Assembly: GCF_002078875.1 (NCBI RefSeq)
Contig: NC_034410.1
Coordinates: 80,934,832-80,998,831, forward strand
Origin: Numida meleagris
Taxonomy: Eukaryota > Chordata > Aves > Galliformes > Numididae
Length of the DNA stretch: 64,000 bases
Reading direction: 5' to 3'
The notes under the pieces are model-generated. The model made no database searches and was not told where the DNA came from. It saw only the letters and a list, made by a program, of their open reading frames with translations. A program made the position numbers and the translations under genes. Below, in pieces: positions 12,095-26,757 of this stretch (position 1 is its first letter; each line of letters begins with the position of its first letter).

Positions 12095-12350
12095 CCAACA
12101 CACCTGTGACAGGATTCCAGCTGAGTGTTAAGAAAAGGCTCTTCACTGAGAAAGCAATCATGAAATTCAACAGGCTTTCCAGGGCAGTGGTCATGGCACC
12201 AAGCCCATCAGAGTCCAAGAAATACTTGGACAATGCTCCTAGAAACATGGTTGGAATTTTGAGAGGCCTTGTGTGAAACTAGGAGTTGGATTTGTTGACC
12301 CTTGTAGTACTTATCCAGGTCAGGATGTTCTATGATTCTATTATTCTATA
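12095..12350 (+). mobile_element. CR1 LINE 3' fragment (older subfamily)
   Basis: The segment resembles the last part of ORF2 and the 3' UTR of an older CR1 type: GGCTCTTCACTGAGA-like, then CACCAAGCC...GAGTCCAAGAA and GGACAATGCTC, then AGGAGTTGGA. It ends with the octamer tail ctatgattctattattcta near 12350. The orientation is plus. Divergence is high and no frame stays open. The left limit is approximate. Confidence 0.8.
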
Positions 12351-12489
12351 CAGCACTACTACATACAGTTCATACAAGTCCTTATTTTTATATCAGGATA
12401 GAAGAGCAATATCTTGGCATCACATACTCACAACTATGTTTTTCTACAGAATTTCTAGTAATTCTCACTGATGAAGGACCCTGCATTAA

Positions 12490-12508
12490 AAATAATAATA
12501 ATAATAAT
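12490..12508. repeat. (AAT)n microsatellite
   Basis: Six uninterrupted AAT units followed by a T-run and an A-run. Confidence 0.9.
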
Positions 12509-13800
12509 TTTTTAAAAAATGCCCATTGCACTTTTCAAAATTGTGTTTCTACCAGTATGTATTAAAATATCTGGCTTAGCAAATGAGAGCTCAGGAAAAA
12601 AAAATGCTTTGTAAGTCTGGAATTCACTTATATTTTAATGAAAAAAAATGAATATTTTTAGACATGACAGATAAGCCAATTTGTAAAGTGAAATTTTCCC
12701 ACCAAAAATTTCTAAAAGTGAAGTACTTAACCTAATGTAATATTATCTAGGGAAACTCTTTTTTACTTTACATTCTGGGAGAGTGGTTATTAAAAAAAAA
12801 ATAATGCTCAGCTAAATAGCTTTATTTCCTAAAGATTTGTCCTGCTCATCAAGTTATACATTGTTCCAAATCTTCTATATTTTCATTCTTATTGTTTTTT
12901 TTCTGAACAGCTTTTAGGTATTGTTTCAGGACCATTCCTTTTACACTGACAGAAATTCTTGAAACAGAATTAGTTTGAATACATTACCAGAAGATGTTCA
13001 GTTAAGGGGAACAATGGCTTGCATAGTTTCCCATATTGACTGATTGACAATAATGCTGAAGAAAGGGTTTGCTTCTGAGCTTACCGTCTCACAGTCAAAA
13101 TACTTGCCAGATTCAGTAAATCCACATATACACTTCACTGTCTTTTGCATCTGTTTTCTCAGCTATAGAACAAATTTAGGAGAGAAAGCTTAAGCTAGAA
13201 CCTCTATCAAACTAATACACAGATCATTATTTCCAAAGTCCCCTTGCTAGACTCTGTGTGCCATCAGCAATGACAGTTTGCTCTGCTTTCTAAGGTTACT
13301 CTTCATTCCACATGACTTACATGTTTATGTGTGGTTTAGGAACAAATGATGTGAATCACAAATGTCCTACTGGTGAGGGAGAGACAATGTCTGTTACATA
13401 CCTCTTAGAGAAAAGCTCTCTTTTGTATCGTTGTGCTGGTGAGATAAATGTCCATATGTCTGCTTTCCCATGAGGATTAAGTGAAGGAAATTTAGAGAAT
13501 AACTCAAAGCCAGTTGAGTTTATGATAATTTATTCATTGTCTTTGGTCTGCTTTGGAGGAGACCTGGAGGTGCTGGGTCAGGTATCCAGCATCCCCATTA
13601 TAGTATAAATCCAGCTGATTTGAGGTTGTAATTTAGTTGCTTGAGTTTTTGTAAAAGTCCAGATGGGACATCTAGATGGGAAAATGTTTCAGTGTAAAAT
13701 ATTTCCTTTAACTTCCAGTAAGATCCTTTGGAATTCTTGTCTATAGTGTCAATGCAGGACTATTTTAAAGTCAATGTTTCACCTTAGGTGAAACTGCAAC

Positions 13801-13824
13801 AATGACTTGAGCAATGACTTGAGC
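13801..13824. repeat. 12-bp exact tandem duplication
   Basis: The unit aatgacttgagc occurs twice head to tail with no mismatch in otherwise unique sequence. Confidence 0.9.
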
Positions 13825-16527
13825 TGGGCAAGAAGGCAGACATTTCCTGCTATCAGGAGACATAAGATGAATCCATACAGCAGAGCTGTGTAGCTATGCT
13901 CCTCTTGTAAGCAAACCAACATTCAGCATAAAAGAAGTACAGAACAAACAAAAATTTGAGTTTGAGGACAATTTTCCTCTCTCATATAGAAATATCATGT
14001 GTTTTCATACAGACAACACAGACAAACTGGCCTTCTCTTGGACCAGTTCCACCCCACTGAAAATCAGGGAGCCCTGCAGTCCCAGGAATTGCAGAAATTC
14101 TTTACACAGGATCTACTGGCTGCACTTAAAGACCTTACACTCAAACCTCTAAAGGCTGAGACAGTAAAAGGCCATGGAAATCCATACAACATTTTCCAAA
14201 CTCTCATCAAGTATAAAGAGTATTAAGAGCCATCCACCAAGTGAATGCCTCTCTCGGCTTGGAAACTCTTCCACTTCTCCTCTCCCTTCCCTACTTCACA
14301 AGTATCAGCTTTTGCAATCAATTTTTACAAGACCATTTGATATACTGAAGGGTAATGGCCAGGTGAGCTCATTATATAAGAACATACATCCTGTAGGTTG
14401 GCAGGTCTCAAAGTTCTGATAGTCAGATACAATCATCCATAAAATAATATATCCAATCCTAATTTGAGAGACATGAGAATCAACTGTTTCACAATATTTA
14501 TTTGTTTTTATTAAATAGTGCCTGGCCCTTGGTCTGGAGTTCAGCAGATAGGTCAACTTGGAATTTTCATAAGTACTTAGAGCAGAAGGACCTCTAAATT
14601 GTGTTTCAATATTCCAGAAATGTTTGAGTTTTTTTCCCCGTCTCCACTGTATGCTGTTTAGAAAGCTTACTGTCTTCAGGTAATCCATTAAGCATTTGCT
14701 GTATATTCAGTAGTATAGTCATGTTGTATAAATGCATTATTTCCTTACTTTGCTAAGTGTCAGCTTGTCTGTAACTCAGAGAATAGCATTTTCTTCAAGG
14801 ACAAAAGCACTGCAGTTGATTTCAGTGTATCTGTACATCAATCTGACTGAAGACTGAAGGCCAAAGACTGAAATCTGATAAAAGAAATATCAATGGAGAG
14901 AGGCTCTGCTTTTGCAGACAATTTGACTTTAATTCAAACAATTTGCTCTTGCTCTTGTTGTTATTTTTTGTTTTGTTCCTTTTCACTTTTTCCCCCTCAA
15001 GCAAATTAAGAGTTGAGAAACCAACAAAAAAAACATACTTTGATGGATACAGATAGACTAGATTGTGCTATTTCTTTATTTCTACATTCTAATGAGTAAC
15101 AAGTTCTGATGATTATTCTTGACTTTTCAGATACAGTCCAGGTGTTCCTCAAATTGCATTTGAGGAACTTGCTATCCTGCCTCCACCACTGCATGTTCTG
15201 TTATATCTAAGGGAAAGCTGCAACCTATGGTTGCAAACTGTCTGTATCAGAGACTGATAGCAGGAAAAGAAAAGTTGTCTAGCTCTGGGAAATCTAATTA
15301 CAGTCAGAAAAATTTTCATAGCTCAAAGTGTATTGAGAAGTCAAAATATAAAGATATAAAACTATACTATATAAATAATTTCAGCATATCTTGTTTAACA
15401 ATGACAAATTATTTCTTTTATGTTTACATAATCCAAGTGAAATTTGCAGCTGCAATCATGCAATAACATTATAAACATTCACTGAAATGAACAAATGAAC
15501 TCATTCTGAACAGATGAATTCAGACCACTAGTATTTCTGGGTTTTTATTTTTGTCTGGTTACCTCCTTAAAAGCAATGATGCGTAGCAGTATTTGTTTAT
15601 CTGAAACAACACCAGTCTTTTGCTAATTGTGTATCACTTATACTGGAATATGGAATGGAAAAGCCCATGCATCAGTTTTAAAAGATTGGCTTATACCACA
15701 TCTAGATAATACTATCCCAAACACAACTTTTTCCATAATTTTCAGATTTATGTTGGTTTCTTCTCTTTCTGCTCTTATTTATCCAAATGATAACCAGAGA
15801 CTTGTACTTGGGATTTTGACCATATGAATATTTATTTGCTTCTCTGAGAATGTAACAGCTTTTGTCAGAATTGTAAAATGGACAACTCTTGGAAACTCTC
15901 TGGAACAGTGTTTTACTCAATTGAGTCCCGGGGAAAAAAAAATGAACATGAAACACTCAGACACTGTTACTTTCTAGCACCTCTACTGCTGCCAAATGCA
16001 AATACTCTAGATGCTACAGAGAAAACTTTGTAGGCAGAAGTTCCCCTGCTAACAAGTAAAAAGAAGTAACGTGAAACAATGTTTATAACGATTAACACTC
16101 TATACAAACTTCTCTCTCATAATTACGTCAAATAGAGAAGGCAATGCTTGGCTAACTATTTTACTCTTTATTCACTCACTGAATGCCCTTCTTTATTCCT
16201 GAGAAATGTACTGAGAATTGCACAATATTCAGTTTGCACTGACTGAAATGCAAGTACAGACAAGAATTTCTCAAGGAGCTGTGAGTTAACCAGAAATAAG
16301 AAGTCATTTCAAAATAGTACAATTATCTCCCTCCAAGGGCTATAGCTGGCCTTTTCAAAAGATAAACTATATAAGACTACTAAACATAAGAAATATAAAT
16401 GTTGTGTCAATATTAAGCTTCCTGATGTTTTTTTCCTGATGTTATGCTTTAAAGAAGATATTTTTTTTTTTCAGAAAAGTATTGTAAAAATATCATAGTA
16501 CTTTATCCATTAAGGGACTAGGCAGTA

Positions 16528-16546
16528 TTTTTTTTTTTTTTTTTTT
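16528..16546. repeat. T homopolymer
   Basis: Nineteen consecutive T residues; no adjacent retrotransposon was recognised. Confidence 0.9.
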
Positions 16547-17326
16547 GTATTTAAACTGAATAACAACCTTATCTGTTTTATTTTACCCTACTAGGAATAA
16601 TTTTGGACAATCTGGTCATTACTGTTTCAAACATTTCACACTGTTCAGCTCATTTTGTAGGAATCCCCTCGTATGCACTCATGAGTTTTAAACAGTAACT
16701 GCTAAATGAACCTGATGAGCTACACACCTAGATGACATTTTGACCGTAACAATTAAAGGGAATTTGAAGTGAGCCCTAGTTTGTGATAACAAATTCAGGA
16801 GTCTTTCAAAGTGCTGAGATATAATGACCATTTGCTGCTCCTGATGGACAATCATTACTTTGCCAATCTCGGCTTCATTACATAATTCAAATGGGAATTT
16901 GCACGTTAGTATTTTTGTTAGGAACGTTCAGTGACATCACACATCAGGATAAGAGTCATTAAAAAAGGTCTAAATTACCTCAAAAGATTAAAGTTGATTA
17001 TATGGTGTTTTCTCACACAAGCTACTGAGGTTGACATAAGATACCAGTGAATTTTCTCTGGCATGTCATAGCTTTTAAAATCAGAATCACTTTCTGTTTG
17101 AAACAAATGGGGCTGAAGACTATCATACCCTCTGTGTGAATGCTTGTTAGAACGGAAATTCAAGATAAGTAGAAAAGCAGGAGGAGTAAAGAAAAAGAAT
17201 GAATTAAGTTCTGGATTAAAAGTTATCTTGGTTTTGCAGGCTTTCCACAGAAATAAAACCAGAAAAAATAATGGCTCATTGGCTCATTTTGCCAGAAGCA
17301 AATTTAATAATTAAATGTCCTCTTAC

Positions 17327-17355
17327 TTTTTTTTCTTTCTTTTTTTTTTTTTTTT
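17327..17355. repeat. T-rich homopolymer tract
   Basis: T-runs broken by two C residues, immediately after an AT-rich segment; no adjacent element was recognised. Confidence 0.85.
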
Positions 17356-20300
17356 AATTTATACTTGTTTCACTTCCCTAACTGTTCCCAAGTAGGGAAT
17401 GAGAACATGGAGCTTTAATTAGATTCTCTGACTGTTAATGTGGTAAAAGTTTATTCACATTAGCCTATCTTCTTCTCCTATTGGACTACTAACAGAAAGA
17501 AAGGAAAATTGCCATATTTAAGTTATGATACTGTTAAGGCAGATAAAAGAATATCACCATTAATACTGAGTCGCTTTACTTCATATATATATTAACTAGA
17601 ATGGAAAAAAAGAAACCAAAATTTGTATTAGTTAAAAACCTCTTCAACATTTTCAGTATTTTAATAGCTTTCTCTGAATCATCCATTCACCTTTGCAATT
17701 TTTCCTTCTCACAGTTGAATATTAAGGTGCGAATAGAGATTGTTTTCTTAACTTGGGCATCTTGAATTACAATCCTGAGATGAGTTTATCCTTCTCTCAA
17801 GGTTTTCTTATATAATAATTTTTTTTAAGCACAAATAAAGAATTACTCATCCATCACAACAGTGCAACTGCAGTATAAATTAATAATTAGTTATTGTTCT
17901 TCCTTTAGCAATGTACTGAATAATTGCTTTTAATGACTCTTTGGTCTATGTCTGTTGTGTCAGTTATCAGTATTATGTAAATGTCAACATAACGCCAAAA
18001 TATGTGTTCCTGTAATAAAGTGATATATGTTGTCTGTATGAAAGTCCATCTGAATAGTTCTAATCTACTGTGAAAGTATAGACAGTTACAAATACATAAA
18101 CTGAGCATTAACCAGAGGATATTGTTTGTCTCTTAATCTTCTGATTCCTTCATCTACAGGTCTATCTGGAAAGCAAATCCAATAGTTCATATCTGATATA
18201 GCATGAAATAGTGGAAAAGAGAACTAAAAATACAAGTAATTACAATTAATAAAAATCTATCAATTAAAGTCACTTGTAAAAAAGGCATTAGATAACACTT
18301 CATGAATTATATAAAATAATGTGTCCTGTGTTAGAAAGAAATAGCCAATCATGTAAGGACAGAAATAGGGGCTGGCAGGAGAAAAAAACAAAGAAAACAA
18401 AAACAAGCAATAATAACAAACAGAAAAAAAAGTAGATTTGTCAAAACAAGGGGCTTAATTATTTACGTAAGAAAAATAATTCATGTTCAGTTGGCTTTGA
18501 AACAATGCTAGGTATTTCAAGAGAGAAGTACAATTGTTTGAAGAGAGCAATGCTACACATTTGTAACAGTCATAGCAGGAGCACACCAAAGTTCGTTGAG
18601 GACCATCACTCTAAGACACTGTAGGGACACGAAAATAATGTTACTGGGAATCTTTTTGGATAGGCTTTTTTTTGTGTTTCATTTAATAAGGAAGTTAAAA
18701 AAAAAGCAAATTCTGTATTTCTCTACAGGATGCTGTATTCCTCTCTGTACAAGAAGTAATTTCATCGTAACAACTTTTCCTGAGCTGTAAATTCAATATA
18801 TTGTCCATAACCTGCTGTTTTAATAAGATTTCTTTTTTCACACTGTAACAGAGTCCTCAATTCTACTTTAGCTAGAGCTATTATGTCAGAATAGGATGGG
18901 GACAGTAACTTACATGCTAGACAGTTGTCTGGAGATGGCTTGCTTTTTTTTTGTCTATATTTTTTTCTGCCTATATTTCCTGTTTGCATGTTTTTATACA
19001 TGTTAGGAAATCTTTTCCTAAAGGACGTGTATATTTTAAAGCCACTCAGCTTTGAATGCCAAGAATGGATGTTCAGAGGGGAAAGAAGCTTTATTGGTTA
19101 ACAGTGCACTTTTCTAGGACACTAGTATTTCTCAAACTCAGTCTTATTAAAAAGTATGAACATTTTTAATAATTAGTTGGAATGTAGTTTTCTGTGACCT
19201 TTTAACAATAATTCTCGGAATCAGCTTCACTGATCACCTGCTTCATCTTTTCAATTTCCATTCTGCTTTACAACAAAGAGAACACATATCCTTCAGACCA
19301 ATGACAGAGTCACCCTAATGAACTCTGGCATAACTGAATTTTCTCTGGAGCGATGGAGGTTTTTTTTCTTGCTGAATCTCTTGTGTCTTTTGCATTCAAC
19401 CTGTTCATGTGCAAGTTTTTGGACTCTGAGTCTATCCTTGTTAGTTTATTTACAATACTTCATACAAAAAGCCTGGACAAGGAATATTGTATCTTGGCCA
19501 TAATATATAGACAACAGAAATGTAACGGTAAATATTTCTGAAGAAGAACTTAATGAATGGAAGGTACCCTTATCAAGAAAATGAATGTTATTGAGTAAAA
19601 TATTTAATTAACAAATGAATGCTGTTTGATTAGTTGCCGGTCCAGTTGTGTTTTATTTTGGTTGAATGGTACACTGAGTCTTCCTGGCTGAGTATTAGAA
19701 GGGAGACATTTACAATATGAAAGCCAAAAAGTCACACTAAAAGTGAGGTAGAAAGAATTAAAATGCAAGAGAAAATGAAAACTATCTATGTAGCATTTTC
19801 CAGTACACAATACTGCTGTAACGGAACTCTTGACAAACAGTACAGTTGCATTTTCCATTGGTTCATGACAACATTGTTTACTTTCTTAAAGCTGTTTTAT
19901 TGAAAAGCCACAAGCTATACAAAAAACATCTTTAATGCCAATGCCAAGGGTATCTTTTTGTTATCTGCTTAGAATTGTTGGGATCAGGTTTCACAAAGCA
20001 AGTGAGCAAAGATTGTGTGCTACATTTAACAGGGGGTCACAGTTTTCATTATTTGGCAGCTACAGTCATTTAGAAGGGCAGATGACTGAAGCTTCCTTTT
20101 TCTTTTTAAACATTTCACTTCATCTTTTAAAGACAAAGGAGAAGTACTTCTCTCTTCCACATCACTTACCTCAATGATCACTTAAGCATAAAATTAGAGA
20201 AAAGAGAAGAAAATGAAGGATGCTGTCAAATCCTAAGCACTATGCTAATGAAATCACTACCCTCTGCATATGCTTTTTTGCATAAAATTGTCTCCAAGTC

Positions 20301-21623
20301 TTAAAATAGCTTTTCCAACACAGTTCTGACATTATTCTTTCATTAAATCATCACCTGGTTAATTGTATTCTATTGATGATAGCAATCCATTGATGCCCTA
20401 TTTTCTTTTTATCAAGTAAAAGGTCATATCATCTGAAACCTGCTATTAAGCAAATAGCAAAGAAATTGAAAGCAGTAATAATAGTCTTTGCCTGCATACA
20501 CATGGTTGATGTTGAAACAAGAGTGAGGATATACATTTACAACTAATCCATGAAAAAATACTGCAATAGCTGAAGAAAATATTATATAATATAATCTCTA
20601 TTTATATGTAAAAAGAAACAGAACTGAATTCATAAAAAATGAAAGCTATATATAATGTCATAGGAAAAAATATAATATTGCTGTCTACCATATCCATATC
20701 TTGACAATTCTTGATAAACTACCTTAGAAACAAGTTCACTTATAAATAATTCAGTTTATAATTGTCTTGAGTTCTACTTAGGAAATTTGACATGAAGCAA
20801 GAATATAATATTATTAACTTTCATGAACAGAGTGGACATTTATTCATTTCTTAATTATCTGTCCTTAACTATTATCAATCATTGTAATAAATACACTGCA
20901 CATGCTTGAAAATTGAAAAAAAAAATAGTGGACATGGAAAAGGACAGCATGTTACACAGTACAACTGTCAGGTACAATGTTAGTGATGGAGTGGGATTCG
21001 CAATACCTTGTACATATATACATTCTGATTCCCTAGCATTTCTGAAAAATCAACTGAAAAAAAATATTCTACAGGTAACTTGAAATCTTTCTTAAAAAAT
21101 ATGGGAAATTCAGAATTTGGAAAAAAACACTTATTTCTGATGAAGTTTGCTTCTTCATTACCCTTCGTTTGGTTCCAACAGCACTGATATTTTTCAAAGC
21201 TATAAGTGCACTTCTCAACTTCGAAAATGAATGAAATGCTCTGAATGAAAGTACCAAAATCAAATTTGACTTTTCCTTCTTTGCATTTTTCCACAATACC
21301 AACAATTCCATGAGTTAAAATTAATTCAGGAAATAGTTTAGTGTCACTAAAATTGGGTTCGTCTATTTTTTTTTTTTTTACATTAAAAAGGACAATCAAG
21401 TCATTTTGTACAGTTCTCCTCTAAATACTCATGCTATTGTGTATCTCATTATCTGAACAAACATAAATTTTGAATGTGTTTATAGCCATAATAACTCTTT
21501 AAGATAGGAGAATGATACAGGTATGTAAAAAAGTTCAACCTAGGATGTTCACTACTAATGGGAATTCACATACCTCAGTCAAATATCTAACAATTTTCTA
21601 CATTAAAAGGCAAGAACTGCATG

Positions 21624-21646
21624 CCCCCCCCCCCCCAAAAAAAAAA
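21624..21646. repeat. C13 followed directly by A10
   Basis: Thirteen C residues run directly into ten A residues. On the minus strand this is T10G13. Confidence 0.9.
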
Positions 21647-22968
21647 GATATGCACTGAAGAAAGAAGACAGACAAAAAATAATGAATGCTGAAAATATGA
21701 AAACAGCAACAACAAAACCCCACGACTATCTCCATCACAGTTAAATCTTATTCTGTTATTCTGTCTAAATTCTATTCATGTTCACAATAATTTAAAAAAT
21801 GTGAATAAGACTTTCTTAAATCCTGGGGTTAAGCTCCTATTTACCAAGGAAATTATCTTGTCAGGGGTCTCACTGAAGATATGCTCCCTTCAGTCAGCAA
21901 AAGCTGTGATATAGAAAGTCACTCAAGTTTCAAAGTGAAATGATGAAAACCTGGATACCTATCCTTGTCTCTAAATCTATCTCTGCTATTTCGTACAGTC
22001 AATGTATAACAGATAAATAGCTCAGTGAGCTGGGACTGCCTCTTGAAGTTCATTTCCTCCCATGTGTGTTCTTACATGGGTATATCTGTATAGATATAAT
22101 TTAATCTAAATGAATTTATGGGACTTTGAAACCTGATCTGCACAATTCACTTGGGGCTACTCAACACCTGTGCAGAATTGCTGCCGCTACTATGCTAACT
22201 AAGGTATCTCTGCTCCATAAGATTTAAAAAAAAAAAAATTAAGAAATATTTATGACCATTTTTATTATATACAATGTTTGTTTAAAGAACATCATACCTT
22301 CTACTCCGGATATCATTAGATGCAGGTTTTTACTCTAATATGCATTGAATAGGAAGAGTGCTTCTTTTGTTTAAAAAATTTTAAATAATTGTCACTCTTC
22401 AGTACACCAAATATCTGCACAAGCAGTACCATGAAATAAATTCTTAATTAAGAAACAAACACTTGTATTACTTTTAGGCATGTTAACAACTGAAATTGGA
22501 GAATCAAATGAGTGAAGGCATGAGCACAGCGAAATGGGCACAGAGAATGACAAGAAACTGAAATGTGATGGCAGGAAAAAAAACGACACACTCATGTCAG
22601 AACTTAAGAATCACTGGACACTAGTCTTCTAAGATTTGTGGCATGTAAACACAAAAACAGACTGTCCTTTATCATGAAGTTATTGAAAACTAAACTAAGC
22701 AGATTTTAAAGTATGAAAGTTATGAGTCACTTCTCTGTGTTGGCCTTCAGTATCTATAAAACAACTAATCACAGTATTTTCAATTTTGAGAAGAGTGACA
22801 CGCAATTTAAGACTGCCAAAAAGAGCTGAGAAAGGCTCCAAATGTGTTAATAGCAAGCACTAACTGGCTTGCTCTTGTTCTGGCTATTGTAACAGATGGT
22901 TGTAGTTACCAACAGATATTAACACAGAAGTTTTTTTCAGTACTTCACTGTACAGTTCTCGTTAACAA

Positions 22969-23012
22969 CCCCCCCCCCCTCCCCAACAAACAAACAAATA
23001 AATAAATAAATA
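22969..23012. repeat. Compound C-run, (CAAA)n, (TAAA)n
   Basis: Eleven C, one T, four C, then CAAA units changing into TAAA units. The order suggests stepwise mutation of a tetranucleotide repeat next to a homopolymer. Confidence 0.85.
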
Positions 23013-24078
23013 GAGAATATTTGACAGCAAGCAAATCTTCCTCTTTAAGAAACTTGTCCAAGCCCCAAGAAAATGCATTATGATTTTGCTGATAAAAATT
23101 ATTCCCCACACACTTTTCCATGTAATAAACCGTAATAGGTACTTTAACAAATCTATGGTAGCTTCTCCAGGGTGATGTACACCTTAATGAGAAAAAAAAC
23201 TTCACCATGCAGTAGATGGCAGCAATAATCAGAACACGTCAAACTAAATACTACTTTATAGAATCAGAGCTTAACTTTGACAGCTCACAGTTGAAAGGAA
23301 CAGGGCCCAGTAGTTGGAAATTCTCTCCCTTATTGCTAACCTGCATGTAACAATCTGTTTACATGCTATTCTGACCAAACAAAACCATTCAAGCTAAGCG
23401 AGAGTCTTTTTGATTTTACAGTATCTATAGGTCTACGGTACATGTCTGTAAAGTTCTAGCTGGAAGAAAAAGTAGCTGAGAGAAGATTTCAGGTCTATAA
23501 AATTACAAATATCAAAAGGAAGATATAGAGAAGTTAAGCATTAATCACTGTCTTCACAATGCAGGAAGAAGGCAGTGAGGCAACTCATTTATATAGACAA
23601 AAAAAAAAAAAAAGAGTATTTTCTTCTACACTGTTTCATAGAAACTCATTGCCAAAAGACACTGTGGGTTCTGAACTACTATATGAGTTTAAATCACAGT
23701 AAGACAAATTCAAGAAAGAAGAATCCATTGAGAGCTCTTATAAACCACTGTGTTCTTAAAGTGCACATTACTGGCAGCAGGGTGTCAGAGGAATTATTGC
23801 TGTTTTTCTTCACTTTTACTGGCCACTCAGACAGGCTTTTTTGGCTAGACTATCTCATCATAAATGTTGTTTCCTAAGCTCTTAAGAGCTGTGAAAACAA
23901 ATGACTTTAAGTCAGTTCCTCTCAATATACATCACCCTGCTCTCCTGTACTTGTGAACAATTTATTGTAGGAAAGATGCAGGGTTTTTTAATAATATTTT
24001 TAAGGGAATATATAAACTGAAATAATTTTGGGTCAGTTCATTGGGACAAATGAGGAATGAGCTTCAGAAAGATACTGG

Positions 24079-24107
24079 TTTTTTTTTTGTTGTTTTTTTT
24101 TTTTTTT
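24079..24107. repeat. T-rich tract
   Basis: Two T-runs separated by a GTTG interruption. Confidence 0.85.
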
Positions 24108-26757
24108 GATTTAGCTTCTTTTGATGTCAGAATGGTACATATTATCTGAACAACATTAGAATTTAGATAGGACTTGGATTACTCATAACCACAGTATTAT
24201 AGAAATCATCGCAATCATCAATATTCAAGCTTGACTTACTGCAATAGTACATTGTTAACTACACCCTTACTTTGTATACTTCTTTAAGTTTTTCCAATAA
24301 ATATATAAACTCTAATGACTATTCATTAAAAAGTTTTATAATATATACATGGCAACATGAACAAAAATCACTTGCACATCAAAACCTTTCCAGAGAGCTT
24401 TTCAGCTATTATATCTATACTAAATATTTATAGGGTATAGACATACGCTTGGATGAAAACAAATGCTGAACTGGTTTGCAAGCATTTGTTCCAAGTCCAT
24501 GCCAGTACTTGAGTGTTTCAGAAGACTTGTGCCAAGAGGCTATCCAACATTTTTATTAAAAATATTCTATGTACAGCAATAAACCATGTAATCTACCTAT
24601 CTACTATGAAACAAACCATGCTAGGTTTATAAAATTAAAAAAAAATTGTTGTTGCAGGCATAGCTAAAGAAGGCATGAATATGAAAGGAAGGACAGAAGA
24701 GAAATCCCTCATAAAGTCAATAGAATAGTGACTGCATAAAAATTATTTATCTTTAGTTAGGATATTAATCTTGTTTTCACCCAACTTTAAATTATTTCTG
24801 TCATATGAACATGTTTAATGTTAGCAGAACAAAGTTTCCATTTTGCACTTCAGTATCTTTCCCATATGTTAGAATAACACTTTCAGTTGGGGTCAGAGTA
24901 ACTACAACAGTTTGCAATATTTTGAATGCTATGTTGGATTGTTCATAGCCAAAAAGCACCTACAGTCAAAGAAAGGCTGGCAATGACTGGCCTTAGGCCC
25001 ACTTCATTATTTTGTCCACGTGGGATGATAAACGGTCACTTAAAATTGATCATAATTCATTAAATATTGATTGGGATGCTGATCTCCAATAATGAGTTTT
25101 GGCTAATGCCAAGTAGCTTTGCCTATACTTTACCATCTACTATGTTGAAAGCCCTGGGGACATTCATCAGAATGACAGCTATTTATCTGTTATATAGAAT
25201 AGTGGATGAGATACAGGAAAACAATTTTGTTCAAGGATTCCGATGGCATTACACTCCAAATATATCACCACAAACAAACAAAAATCCAGAGCTCAGGTGA
25301 TGCATTATACTAAGAGGATCCAGATGGAGTTATTTTCATGTTTTACTGTAGCCTGTTATTTGTATTAATAATACATAGATCTGTGACTTTGAGGCTTTCA
25401 CAGAGACATGGCAGAACTCTCTGACTTGTCTCAGCATGCAACTAATTACAGATACCAGCAAGAGATGAGTAGGTACAGGGAGGATTTCTGTAATGACTCC
25501 AGCATTACTTGTTGGCATTGCCAACAGCATTGTATTATGTGGCTGAATGAGGAGTACATTAGTACTTTTTTCCCCATGGTATTGTCTGATAATGTACAAT
25601 TTTAATCACTTCCATCTTCATAATACATTTATCTTCTGTGATTTTTCTTGGGGTTTTGAACATACATGCCGTAAAATGTGCTTTCTCCTGACTTCAATGA
25701 TCAAGACAAAGAATCATGCATTATAGGTCTGCTTGTGTAAGAGTTTCATTATTGTAATGCCTATACTGTTCAGAGGGAAAAGTCCTCATTAAAAATGTAT
25801 GGCTATTTCCTTCACAGTCACTCTCCTTGCCTTGCTTCCTGTACTTTCCAGTGGCAGAAAAACGTTATCTTTACATTGCTAATTTAATCTCTATTTTTTT
25901 CTGACTTATTTTCCCCCCATTTTTCAGTCATACAGTTTCATTTCTGTTATAAAGACAAATCCATAAATAAAGTTCTCGAGATTTAAGCTCTATAAGAACA
26001 GACAAACTTTCTATTATGGAATAAAAGAGAGCTCAAATTCCTCAACTGACAATTTACAAAAATTAAGAATCTGATTCATTTTTCACACAAGATTCAACGT
26101 AACATTAGAAAAACATGTGAAGATCTGATTCACCGAGCTGTGTAAATGCCTACATCCTATTTCATGAGGGCTTACGTATGTAAATGGGATAAACTGCATG
26201 AACTACATCCATAGCCCTCAATTGTAAGATAATTTAAATGTGCTATCAGAATTAGTTGAGCATGAAGTGTCTAATGTTCAGACCCACTGAGGTATTCAGG
26301 CTCTTTACTGCCAAAACTTCCATCAAGTTCTCCAAGCAAAAACTATTACTACCCTTTTCCATGTATTTCACCTGTGTTTTTCATCCTCCCCCTATTCTTA
26401 ATTTCTGAAAGAGACCTTGGCATGTGAGAGCTGTTGGCTTATTGTACAGCCTAGATTTTCAATTGTATTCAGAAATAATTCAATTGTATTCAGAGACAGT
26501 TACATAGGTAAGTTTCCTCTGAGATTCCTGAAAGTATCCTGGAGGGCGTATATCCACACCTCTCTTATTAACATACTTCTAGAAATTCTTTTTAATATTT
26601 AAGACTTTTTATTTAATCTAGCCCTTGATCGGGATTTGAGAAAGTGATGAAAAATCATCAGAAGCTTGTCAGAAACATCTGTGTAAAATGAGATATATTG
26701 TAACAGGCACCATAGGCATGGACTCAAAGACTAGCAGCTATACTTAGCCTTGCTAAA

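Larger units (their letters stand above)
12351..26757. other. Long stretch without recognised genes
   Basis: About 14.4 kb of AT-rich, apparently unique DNA. It holds simple repeats: AAT units at 12490-12508, T-runs at 16528-16546, 17327-17355 and 24079-24107, an exact 12-bp tandem duplication at 13801-13824, a C13/A10 run at 21624-21646 and a compound C/CAAA/TAAA run at 22969-23012. Long open frames at 14305-14688 (minus) and 20980-21399 (minus) have no recognisable domain and look like chance. No CR1, mariner or LTR was recognised in this interval. Confidence 0.45.

Noticed and set aside
14305..14688. 127-codon minus-strand open frame
   Set aside because: No recognisable domain, and overlapping open frames occur on the other strand; probably chance.
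20980..21399. 139-codon minus-strand open frame
   Set aside because: Low-complexity start (Lys-rich from a T-run), no recognisable domain, AT-driven composition and no gene context; probably chance.
23260..23330. Possible CR1 3' end (tagaatcagagc...gttgaaaggaacagg)
   Set aside because: The resemblance is limited to a few scattered bases and lacks the tail octamers.
25067..25605. Open frames on both strands around 25.1-25.6 kb as a possible exon
   Set aside because: No convincing acceptor/donor pair and no protein family recognised.
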